Shown piece after piece: positions 34,801 to 42,390 of a DNA stretch of 64,000 nucleotides. The stretch comes from Lepidurus packardi (Eukaryota > Arthropoda > Branchiopoda > Notostraca > Triopsidae): the NCBI GenBank assembly GCA_023053545.1, contig JAKZAN010000001.1, positions 13,984,371-14,048,370 on the forward strand. Reading direction: 5' to 3'. Within the stretch, counting starts at the first letter, position 1; the number at the start of each line of letters is the position of its first letter. A model generated the notes under the pieces. The model was not told the origin of the DNA, did not search any database, and saw only the letters and a program-made list of their open reading frames with translations. The position numbers and the translations under genes were made by a program.

Positions 34801-34994
34801 AAGTAGAGATTTCCATTTCTGTGTGCTACCAAGATTGCTTCGCGATTTTCGTCCATAACGTAGGCTGCGTCTCGCTTAAAGACAACTTCGTAGCCTTTGT
34901 CCACGATCTTTCCAACCGACATAAGGTTCGTCTTTAACTCCGGGACATGGAGAGCTTGAAACAACGTCGCGTTAACACCATTCGCCGATTGCAA
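31866..34994 (-). CDS. Copia copy 2 Pol: integrase, RT, RNase H (intact frame)
   Basis: A 1,042-codon frame without stops, ending at TCA (31866-31868 on plus). Same domains and numbering as copy 1: pre-integrase HHCC 85-122, integrase D153, D216, E252, AT-hook-like linker about 440-466, RT YVDD 718-721, RNase H D886 onward, and the C-terminal DNRG...ARTKHIDVRHHF block that copy 1 loses behind a stop. All expected catalytic residues are present. It has no ATG at its 5' end and lies +1 to gag, sharing a ~26-nt overlap with it. Expression therefore needs either ribosomal +1 frameshifting or the overlap is an inherited lesion; sequence alone cannot decide. It is the best-preserved coding unit in the window. 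Confidence 0.93.
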   Translation of the reverse strand: MQSANGVNATLFQALHVPELKTNLMSVGKIVDKGYEVVFKRDAAYVMDENREAILVAHRNGNLYLVESVNLLSETQSKSNIMKWHERLGHLNGTQLRQMAIQKKAWGLTFNSRDLLDMCETCVKGKQTQTPFPTKDPNNDQRSPDLLEIVHADICGPMRTESIGGSLYFAVFVDDKSRWTEVRFLQRKSDVFAAFKMYKAAVEKQTGKKIKFLTTDNGKEFCNKEFNAYLSLEGIQRRTTVPYTPQQNGIAERKNRTLLDAARCMMIQSNLPPRFWAEAISTANYVRNRCPSRALCGETAYRVWTGKKPTVAHCQQFGCLALALDKSPTKDKFAPRSKECVFVGYSSEAKAYRLWSLTERKIIVSRDVKFLNKFQTEGRYEEILQDDQCATPEAFNEEKSIEREEEEIDLEIPVAPNNERARTDRARTDSSSTNPESLVTIKKRKMPGRPRLARTGKPGRPTKIYKFASVPAESQATDESSTEQQVNLVTSSDPLNLKEALNGDNSKEWKAAMLEEFKAHMVNGTWDLVDRQISRKPLGNRFVLKTKFRADGQIERRKARLVAKGYSQLEGVDYQETFSPVARIGSIRTLMALAVKKGLIVHQMDVVTAFLNGKIEEEVYMEVPDELELLLEEYVSKADSEVYNTQLLNIARDWLQKLKGGNKVCKLNKALYGLRQSGRQWYLRLDEELKKLGFSPLKTDNCIYTKTVNKTIQVVAIYVDDIIIATNDSDEMQKIKLNLSNSFQMTNLGKIHYCLGIEFEQDVKRRTITMKQQKYVESLLQRFEMSDCNPVSTPMNPSEVLRKPQQEKGVKMEYPYQNLIGCLMYLAVSTRPDISYAVSALSQFNTCYGEEHWRAAKRVLRYLKGTQNFGLTYDGRDEDGLQGFVDADWANCPDNRRSYTGYVFKLAGAAISWEARKQRTVALSSTEAEYMALSEASKEAIYLRNFLAELDTPQGPVPLHNDNRGAGELVKNPVFHARTKHIDVRHHFIREVFERNEILPVHCRTEKMIADALTKTLPAPKHNFCIEEMGLGDVSQVHEENM

Positions 34995-35949
34995 GCTTCA
35001 CGTCGCCTACACCAGTTATTTCCGCAGTCTGATTGTTTGGCAGGTGCAGAGCTTTGCGGAGTGGCTTCATGTTCAAAAAACGGCCAGTTTCTGAAGTCAT
35101 GTGGGAAGTCGCTCCACTATCAAGGCACCAAAACTTCTTTTCAGGCAGACTCGAAACGTTGTGAAGGTCGTATTCAACAGCTGCGTTGGAATCCTCTTGA
35201 TCATCTGTGACGGGCTTTGGCGCTAGACACTCGGCCGCCCTGTGACCAGGTTTCTTACAACGGTAGCATTTAAACTTGGCTCCTTTGACTTGCTTCTCGC
35301 TCTGGTTTATTTTGCTACGCTCCATGCGATTACCTCGCTTAGCGAACATGGCTTTCGTTGAGTCTTCCTCCTCTTGACTACTCCTCGCTTGAGATTCCTC
35401 CAGTATTTTTATCCTCAGAGCCTCGGGCTTTGGTAATTCATCTCGTGATTCAATCGCGCAGCGAAAATTGTCGAAAGCACAGGGTAAACTGTACAGAAGC
35501 ATTATGGACAACAGATCATCGTTAACTTCAATGTCCATTTCTTGCAATTTATCAACCGTGTCGAAAAACTCATCCAAGTGTTTCTTCACGTTTTCAGCTT
35601 CTTTCAGCTTAGCAAGGGTGAGGCGCTTCAACAAGGTGACTTTTCTCGCCGGACCTTTCGATTGATAAATGCCTTCAAGCTTTAGCCACAACTCGCTGGC
35701 TGTCTTGCAGTTTTTCACTTGTTTGAGTTCGGACGCACTTATACACAGGATCAGGTCCGCTTTTGCCTTTTTGTCCCCTACTTCCCAAGCTCGAATTGTA
35801 GCAGGATTTTCAGTTGGCTCCGGTTTTACACTTGAACCGTCCACATACTGCCAACCGTCAGTCTTTACCAGTAAAGCTTCGGCTTGAAGCTTCCACGTGT
35901 CATAATTGTCCTTAGTCAAAGGTTCGATTCGAAACTTTGCTTCTGCCAT
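34972..35949 (-). CDS. Copia copy 2 Gag and start of protease (intact frame)
   Basis: ATG at 35949-35947; 326 codons to the stop at 34972-34974. The open frame extends upstream to 35994 without an ATG, so the first ATG (NMAEAKF context) is chosen. N-terminal capsid-like region (KDNYDTWK near the start, typical of Copia Gag), CX2CX4HX4C zinc knuckle at about 228-241, and protease LDSGATSH near 277. No internal stop, unlike copy 1. The frame stops inside the protease domain; the remaining protease sequence is in the pol frame. The product would form the particle shell and bind element RNA. Confidence 0.92.
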   Translation of the reverse strand: MAEAKFRIEPLTKDNYDTWKLQAEALLVKTDGWQYVDGSSVKPEPTENPATIRAWEVGDKKAKADLILCISASELKQVKNCKTASELWLKLEGIYQSKGPARKVTLLKRLTLAKLKEAENVKKHLDEFFDTVDKLQEMDIEVNDDLLSIMLLYSLPCAFDNFRCAIESRDELPKPEALRIKILEESQARSSQEEEDSTKAMFAKRGNRMERSKINQSEKQVKGAKFKCYRCKKPGHRAAECLAPKPVTDDQEDSNAAVEYDLHNVSSLPEKKFWCLDSGATSHMTSETGRFLNMKPLRKALHLPNNQTAEITGVGDVKLAIGEWC

Positions 35950-36036
35950 ATTTCTGGACAGAGATTCAATCACTCTTGAAACGCGAAAGTCCAAGCGTTA
36001 GCACGTAAAAGGGGAACTTCACTGGCAAGGGTTTCT

Positions 36037-36050
36037 CTGGGCCCATAACC
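36037..36050 (-). other. Primer-binding site of Copia copy 2
   Basis: CTGGGCCCATAACC on plus, the reverse complement of the primer site of copy 1, directly next to the 5' LTR. It matches the anticodon region of initiator tRNA-Met. Confidence 0.85.
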
Positions 36051-36248
36051 TGTTGTAAATATTTGATCGAAAACACTCTTTCTGTGAAACGATAACACAA
36101 CTGTATTGTTGGAAGTATTGAGGAAGACTGCCCAGGTTACAACGGAAGGTAGAAAGGGAAAAAACAGAAAAGGAAACAAAGGGGAAAGCTGACAGAAACA
36201 AAAGAGAACAAGGAAGTGTTGTGTCCAAATTTCGGACTCAACACAACA
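36051..36248 (-). repeat. 5' LTR of Copia copy 2
   Basis: 198-bp LTR in minus orientation, one visible difference from the inner LTR at 31636-31833, so the insertion is probably young. The right TSD repeat GAATT follows at 36249-36253. Confidence 0.95.
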
Positions 36249-36261
36249 GAATTAATTCATT

Positions 36262-36561
36262 TCGTAAGGTATTAATTCAGTCTGTAAGGAATTAAATCAG
36301 GCCGTAAAGAATTAATTCATTCCATAAAGAATAAATTCAGTTAGTAAGGAATTAATTCATTCCGTAAGGAATTAATTCAGTCTGTAAATAATTAAATCAG
36401 GCCGTAAAGAATTAATTCATTCCATAAAGAATAAATTCAGTTAGTAAGGAATTAATTCATTCCGTAAGGAATTAATTCAGTCTGTAAGGAATTAAATCAG
36501 GCCGTAAAGAATTAATTCATTCCATAAGGAATAAATTCAGTTAGTAAGGAATTAATTCAGT
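36262..36561 (+). repeat. Three 100-bp higher-order units (5 monomers each)
   Basis: The rare CAGGCCG monomer recurs with its GCCG at 36301, 36401 and 36501, exactly 100 bp apart. Each is followed by the same CATTCCATAA, GAATAAATTCAGTTAG order. This is a five-monomer unit amplified three times, with a single small variant (GTAAATAA) in the middle copy. Confidence 0.9.
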
Positions 36562-37920
36562 AAGTAAGGAATTCAATCAATCCTAAAGAATTAATTCAGT
36601 CCGTAAGGAATTAATTCAGTAAGTAAGGAATTGAGTCAATCCGTAAGGAAATTATAAGTCAGTAAGGAATTCATTCAGTCCGTAAGGAATTAATTCAGTC
36701 CGTAAGGAATTAATTCAGTCCTTAAGGAATTAATTCATTCTGTAAGGAATTAATTCAATCTTTAAGGAATTAAATCAGGCCGAAAGGAATTAATTCATTC
36801 CGTAAGGAATTAATTCAGTCCGTAAGGAATTAATTCAGTAAGTAAGGAATTCAATCAATCCTAATGAATTAATTCGTTCCGTAAGAAATTAATTCAGTCC
36901 GTATAGAATTAATTAAGTACCTAAGGAATTAATTATGTACCTAAGGAATTAATTCAGTCCGTTAGGAATTAATTCATTCCGTAAGGAATTAATTCATTCC
37001 GTATTGAATTAATTTAGTCCGTAAGGAATTAATTAAGTACCTAAGGAATTAACTCAGTCCGTAAGGAATAAATTCAGTTTGTAATGGATTAATTAAGTCC
37101 GTAATGAATAAATTCAGTCCGTAAGAAATTAATTCAGTCCGTAAGGAATTAATTAAGTACCTAAGGAATTAATTCAGTCCGTAAGGAATTAATTCAGTCT
37201 GTAAGGAATTGATTCAGTCCGTAAGGAATTAATTCAGTCCGTAAGGAATTGATTCAGTCCGTAAAGAATTAATTCAGTCCGTAAAGAATTAATTCTGTCC
37301 GTAATGAATTAATTAACTGCGTAAGGAATTAATTCATTCCGTAAGGAAATAATTCAGTCCGTAGGGAATTAATTCAGTCCGTCAAGAAATAATTCAGTCC
37401 GTAAGGAATTAATTCAGTCCGTCAAGAACTAATTCAGTCCGTAAGGAATTAGTTCAGTCCGTAAGGAATTAATTCAGTCCGTTACGAATTAATTCAGTTC
37501 GTAAGGAAGTAGTTCAGTCCGTAATGAATTAATTCAGTCCGTAAGAAATTAATTCAGTCCGTAAGGAATTAATTAAATACCTAAGGAGATAATTCAGTCC
37601 GTAAGGAATTAATTCAGTCCGTAAGGAATTATTTCAGACCGTAAGGAATTAATTCAGTCCGTAAGGAATTAATTCATTCCGTATGGAAATAATATAGTCC
37701 GTAAGGAACTAATTCAGTCCGTAATGAATTAATTAAGTCCGTAAGGAATTAGTTCAGTCCATAAGGAATTAATTAAATACCTAAGGAGATAATTCAGTCC
37801 GAAAGGAATTAATTCAGTCCGTAAGGAATTAATGCAGTCCGTAAGGAATTAATGCTGTCCGTAAGGAATTAATTCATTCCGTAAGGAAATAATATAGTCC
37901 GTAAGGAACTAATTCAGTCC

Positions 37921-37926
37921 GTAATG
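37921..37926 (+). repeat. Target-site duplication of the Gypsy element (left)
   Basis: GTAATG, repeated at 42391-42396 directly after the 3' LTR. Rejoining the flanks gives the order found uninterrupted near 18309-18365. Confidence 0.9.
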
Positions 37927-38039
37927 TGTTGTATCCTGAGTTTATATGTTGGTTAGAAATGCCTGGGGGTACTTTGGGTAAGGGACCCCAGGCATGAAAT
38001 ACAGGCAGTCGCAACTAAACTCTCGTCTCAACCACAACA
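37927..38039 (+). repeat. 5' LTR of the Gypsy element
   Basis: 113 bp, TGTTGTATCC...CACAACA. TTTATAT near 37941 may be a promoter TATA. An 8-bp perfect inverted repeat, GCCTGGGG (37961-37968) and CCCCAGGC (37986-37993), lies in the middle. The 3' LTR has CATC instead of CCCC at the start of the second arm. Confidence 0.95.
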
Positions 38040-38042
38040 TTC

Positions 38043-38060
38043 TGGCGACGAGGACCGGGA
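38043..38060 (+). other. Candidate primer-binding site of the Gypsy element
   Basis: TGGCGACGAGGACCGGGA starts 3 bp after the LTR end, the usual place and TGG start for a site pairing with a tRNA 3' end. I cannot name the tRNA. A run of 17 A follows at 38069-38085 in the leader before gag. Confidence 0.6.
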
Positions 38061-38154
38061 ATTTTTCCAAAAAAAAAAAAAAAAAGGGCACAGTGACAGT
38101 GATTTCTACACATATACGGGAGAAGATACCTGTATAGGATCAATTAAAGCTGCC

Positions 38155-38592
38155 ATGTTGCCGTTTACACCTATGGAAACATTTCAGTACGACGAAGATC
38201 GGACGACCCTTGGTTCGAGATGGAGAGAGTGGCTCAAAAGAATGGACAACTTTTTAGTTGTCTGTGACATAAACAGCAAGGCAAGAAAGCTCGCAACCTT
38301 GCTGCATTATGCGGGCAAGAAGGTGCACGACGTATACAATAAGCTGGACATAAAACCGGAGGAGGGCGAAGACATACGCAGCAGCCAAACGGATGTTAAC
38401 CGCACATTTTTATCCAAAAGAAAACGTGGTCTACAATCGGTACCTGTTCAGGAATGTCAGGCAGCAACAGCAGGAAACGTTAGACGACTTGCACACAAGA
38501 TTGGACCAGTTTGCAGCCGGATGCCGGTTCGGGGATGCCGAAGGGGAAATAAAATCCCAAATAATTTTGGCATGCACGTCGGAGAAGCTTAA
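38155..38592 (+). pseudogene. Gypsy Gag N-terminal part (frame broken)
   Basis: Starts at ATG 38155. The first ~73 residues (for example RWREWLKRMDNFL and LLHYAGKKVHDVY) resemble the capsid N-terminus of Gypsy Gag proteins that form the RNA-containing particle. Near 38370-38375 true coding moves to the +1 frame, where the rest of the capsid and the zinc knuckles continue (next entry). The remaining codons of this frame, to the stop at 38592, are a shadow. A 1-nt deletion is the simplest explanation. A programmed shift is unlikely because it would fall in mid-capsid. Confidence 0.85.
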
Positions 38593-41227
38593 GTTAGAGG
38601 CGTTAACAAATCCTGAATGGTCGCTAACTACGCTGTTACAAAAAGGAAATGCATATGAGCTGGTGCAGAAGCAAATGAAGGAGATGAAAGGCGCTGCGGT
38701 AGAAGAAGAAGTACAGATTAGCAAGCTGAAGACGGCGGACAGGCAAACACCGAGCAAGAAGTCGTGCACATTCTGTGGTAAGCCGTGGCACAGCAAGCTG
38801 CAGGACTGTCAAGCAAGAAAGGAGAGATGCCGGAAATGCAGCAAGATGGGTCATTTTGCAAGAGTATGTAAAGCGAAAAAGAAGACCGTCCGAAATGTCC
38901 AGCCGTCGCAAGAAGAGGAAAACACCTCAAGCGCCACGGAACTTGTAAGTACGAATTCATGTACTAAAACTAAATACCCTATGGTACGTGCGAAAGTCGG
39001 GGAAAGGGGCAGCGTAAGATTCCTGCTTGACACTGGAGCCGGTGTTACGATTATAGACTCGTTAACCCACGTAACGCTGGGCAGCCCAAAGTTACAAAAA
39101 ACGGCGAAGAAAATTTTCCCTTTCAAAACAAACCAGCCGTTAGCGATAAAAGGGAAGCTCAAAACAACAATTCGAATGGGAAAGTCTAAGTTAGCAACAA
39201 TGGAAACCGTATACGTTGTTGACGGAGAGGCAAGCTGCTTGCTGAGCGAACGTGCAGCAGCAGCGTTAGAGCTTGTCCAATATTCACCTTTCGTGACGCA
39301 TGAAAATGTCAGGGCGGTGGGAAAACAACAGCCCCAAATAGGCAAATATGCTGGCTTCAAAGTAAAACTACATATTGATCCGACGGTAACGCCTTTAGCA
39401 CTTCCCCATAGACGGGTGCCTTTCCACCAGAGACCATTGGTAGAAAAGGAGCTAGAACGGCTAGAGCAGTTAGATATAATTGAAAAAGTAAAAGGAGCTA
39501 CACCATGGGTTTCCCCTGTCGTCATAGTTCCAAAGAAGGATAGCGGTGAAATACGACTATGTGTAGACATGCGGCTACCGAACCAGGCAATTGAGAGGGA
39601 ACGACACGTAATCCCTACGTTAGACGATATACTGGCGGATATCAATGTGTCCAAAATATTCAGTGTAGTAGATTTAAATCAAGCCTATCATCAAATAGAG
39701 CTAGACGAAGAGTCAAGATATATAACCACTTTTACTACGCATGTGGGCCTGCGGCGTTACAAACGTTTGTTTTTCGGAGTAACCTCTGCGGCAGAGATCT
39801 TCCACAATATAATCAGGGAACTCCTACAGGGCATTCCAGGCGTCATAAACACATCAGATGATATCCTAATACACGCGGGAAGCCGAAAAGAGCATGATGC
39901 AAGATATCAAGAAGTTCTAAGACGCTTGAAAGAAAAGAATTTGACGGTTAATGAAAAGAAATCTAAGATGGCGCAGTCAAAGGTGCGGTTTTATGGCTTA
40001 ATTATTGGAGAAAACGGTATTGAACCGGACCCAAGAAAAATACAAGCGATCGGAAGTTTTGCAATACCCAAATCCAAAGCGGAGGTACGAAGCTTTCTAG
40101 GCATGACCACGTGGTGTGCTAGATTCATTCCTAAACATGCAGACATCTCGGAGCCACTGCGCAACTTAATAGCTGAGAAAAAGACCCCAGTCTTCAAATG
40201 GTCGAAAGAATGTGAGCAGTCTTTTCAGCAACTGAAGAAGGCGTTATCCAATGCTAAACAGCTAGCGTATTTTAACCCAGAAGGGAGTACGAACCTAATT
40301 GTGGATGCAAGTCCCATAGGGCTAGGGGCTGTATTAACGCAGACCAACTCGAAAGATCCCCAAAGCATAATAGCTTTTGCCAGCAAAGCATTGAACGAAA
40401 CAGAACAACGCTACTCCCAACTGGAAAGAGAAGCCCTAGCGATAATATGGGCATGCGAACACTTCCGGATTTATCTGCTAGGGGCACATTTCTCTGTGAC
40501 GACAGATCACAAACCGTTGTTAAGTATATTCAATAAGCCAACGGCTAAACTTTCAGCTAGGCTTGAAAGATGGATGTTGAGAAAGCAGCCGTTCAATTTT
40601 ACCTTATTGTACCAACCGGGCAATGAGAACGCGGCCGATTTCCTATCAAGGAACCCAAGCAAGGCGACACAGTGTAAGCAAGGAGCCGTAGGGGAGGGCT
40701 ACATTAACTTTTTAGTTAAACAGGCAGTACCCACCCCGTTGATGAGAGACCAGATTGCCGAAGAAACAAGAAATGACCCTGTTCTGGCGGCAGTGGCACA
40801 AGCAGTCCGAAAAGGGAAGAGATATGAGCTTAAAGTGAAGGAAACGAAAGCATACGCACAGATATTCGATGAACTGACCGTAACGAAGGACGGCATCATC
40901 ATGAGGGCAACCAGGGTCTGCATACCGACAAGACTACAAAGTGATGTACTCCGGGTAGCACACGAAGGCCACTTGGGGATATGCAAGACGAAGCAATTAC
41001 TTAGAACAAAAGTATGGTTCCCGGGGATGGACCAACAGGTCGAGAAGATGATAAAGCAATGTGTACCATGCCTCGCGGCTACGAAAGCTCCCAAGCGAGA
41101 ACCGCTACAGATGACCAAACTGCCAGACAAGCCATGGCAAGAAGTGAGCATAGATTTCCTTAGTTTACCGTCTGGAGAAGAACTGTTGGTAGTGGTCGAC
41201 AATTTCTCTAGATTTCCCGAAGTGTAA
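38393..41227 (+). pseudogene. Gypsy Gag C-terminus, protease, RT, RNase H, integrase N-terminus
   Basis: A 944-codon frame; true coding enters it near 38375, slightly upstream of its first ATG. Two zinc knuckles: residues 125-139 (CX2CX4HX5C, one residue longer than usual) and 146-159 (CX2CX4HX4C). Protease DTG at 213-215. RT with FSVVDLNQAYHQ near 423 and active site SDD at 488-490. RNase H D638, then the TDHKPL and NAADFLSR elements. Integrase HHCC: H857, H860, C890, C893, and first catalytic D921. The frame stops at TAA 41225-41227 in mid-integrase, but the same frame stays open downstream with the rest of the domain. So this is a single nonsense mutation in a gag-pol polyprotein. Confidence 0.93.
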
Positions 41228-41998
41228 TTCGTCCACACTACTGCGCACCACCACGTTCTACCGCAGTTAGAGCGCATACTTTCTACGTTGGGGATTCCAC
41301 AGAAGATTACGACAGACAATGGGCCGCCGTTCAACGGAATAGAGTTCAAGGAGTTCTGCAAAAAGCTAGGAATTCAGCACCGGAAGATTACACCAATGTG
41401 GCCAGAAGCCAATGGCTTGGTAGAACGATTCATGCGCACATTAGGGAAAGTGGTTAGAACTAACGCGATTGAGCACAAGAATCTAAAAACGGAAGTGTTC
41501 AAATTCCTGCGCAATTATAGAACCACCCCACACCCCGCAATTGGGAAAGCCCCGGCGGACCTACTATTTAGGAAAAGCTACAGGAACTTACTCCCCGACC
41601 TCAAACACTACAACGAGGAATACTCGAGAAAAGCGAAGGAGTACGCGCACAAGAAACGACGAGTGTGCAAACAAACGTTGAAGTTAGGAGACCACGTGAT
41701 AGTGCAGAAGGACAAAAGAATGCTTAAAAAAGAAGAAAGTCGTTATGAGCTTGAAGCTCTCGAAGTGGTAAAAATAAAAAATTCGATGATCACAGCGAGA
41801 AGGAAAGATGGTCGATTGATCACTAGGAATGTATCTTTTTTTAAAGTAATTCCGAAAGTTACGGGGAGCAGCCTAAGCAAAGAGGAGCAGCAACATGAGC
41901 AGCGAACTTTTGAGAAAGCAAGGGATACGAAGGAGCCAAGAACTACGCCAAGACGTAGCGCTAGAATCAAAGGAAAGCTGGAAGCGCGGCAGCGATGA
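41228..41998 (+). pseudogene. Gypsy integrase C-terminal half, after the nonsense codon
   Basis: Same frame as the preceding pol, open from 41228 to TGA at 41996-41998; first ATG at 41288. Counting from 41288, the second catalytic Asp is D10 (TTDNGPP) and the Glu is E46 (NGLVER), 35 residues between, a perfect DD35E. A C-terminal domain rich in Lys and Arg follows, ending in RRSARIKGK. About 280 bp of 3' UTR separate it from the LTR. Without the stop at 41225 the integrase would be complete in sequence. Confidence 0.92.
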
Positions 41999-42260
41999 AA
42001 AAAAAAATCTTTGTATATTCTTACAGGAAGACGATGACTAAGACGGCGGGCAACCTGGGGCAGAGATGACAAGAAGCTTGCCGGGGTGAAGGAAGAGTGG
42101 GAGTCGGAACCAAACAACCTGCCAAATTCGATGTCCCAGAAGTTATCTTTTGTGTTTTCCTAACTTGTTATCAGTTTCCCCTGTCTTCCCTGATATGGGA
42201 ATTTTCCTTGGGTTTCTTTCCCCTATTTCTATGACAACCTTTGTTTAAGCTGTTCGTGAA
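41999..42260 (+). other. Gypsy 3' untranslated region
   Basis: Non-coding sequence between the integrase stop and the polypurine tract. It opens with an A-run and contains a pyrimidine-rich stretch (42150-42240). No envelope or other frame of note on either strand. Confidence 0.7.
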
Positions 42261-42277
42261 AAGAAAAGGGGAAGAGG
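42261..42277 (+). other. Polypurine tract of the Gypsy element
   Basis: AAGAAAAGGGGAAGAGG, 17 purines directly before the 3' LTR, where plus-strand synthesis would be primed. Confidence 0.9.
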
Positions 42278-42390
42278 TGTTGTATCCTGAGTTTATATGT
42301 TGGTTAGAAATGCCTGGGGGTACTTTGGGTAAGGGACATCAGGCATGAAATACAGGCAGTCGCAACTAAACTCTCGTCTCAACCACAACA
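42278..42390 (+). repeat. 3' LTR of the Gypsy element
   Basis: 113 bp, identical to the 5' LTR except at 42338-42339 (AT in place of CC). The changes disrupt the second arm of the 8-bp inverted repeat. The right TSD repeat GTAATG follows at 42391-42396. Confidence 0.95.

Larger units (their letters stand above)
30503..36248 (-). mobile_element. Compound Ty1/Copia insertion, copy 2, carrying satellite DNA
   Basis: Read on the minus strand: 5' LTR (36248-36051), primer site, gag, pol, polypurine tract, full LTR (31833-31636), 1,085 bp of satellite, then a 48-bp LTR tail (30550-30503). Both outer ends are proper LTR termini (TG...CA) and a 5-bp GAATT repeat bounds the whole 5,746-bp unit. The satellite inside is inverted relative to every other satellite block, as expected if it came in with the minus-strand element. 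The coding part has no internal stop in either gag or pol. Confidence 0.88.
36249..37926 (+). repeat. 20-bp satellite array, block E
   Basis: About 1.7 kb of satellite between Copia copy 2 and the Gypsy element, original orientation. It begins with three 100-bp units (next entry) and ends in GTAATG, the left TSD of the Gypsy element. No genes. Confidence 0.97.
37927..42390 (+). mobile_element. Ty3/Gypsy retrotransposon (full length, two lesions)
   Basis: A 4,464-bp element with 113-bp LTRs, candidate primer site, gag, pol in the order protease-RT-RNase H-integrase (Gypsy type), polypurine tract and 6-bp TSD. The LTRs differ at only two adjacent positions. Coding is broken once by a frameshift in gag (about 38370) and once by a stop in integrase (41225). 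No envelope frame is present. Confidence 0.97.

Noticed and set aside
24303..36248. A simple inverted duplication (palindrome) of the Copia copy 1 locus as the origin of Copia copy 2
   Set aside because: Copy 2 is bounded by its own 5-bp GAATT repeat and the outer flanks rejoin into an intact satellite order. The left flank of copy 1 is not mirrored to the right of copy 2. An insertion-based origin fits better, though repair-based change after insertion stays possible.
38370..38592. Gag-pol overlap in the Gypsy element as a programmed frameshift
   Set aside because: The frame change falls in mid-capsid, upstream of the zinc knuckles, so a programmed shift would leave a useless truncated Gag. 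A 1-nt lesion is simpler.
38851..39654. 267-codon minus-strand frame inside Gypsy pol
   Set aside because: Antisense shadow of protease/RT coding sequence with no domain signature. The same applies to the many other frames opposite to Copia, BEL and LINE coding regions.
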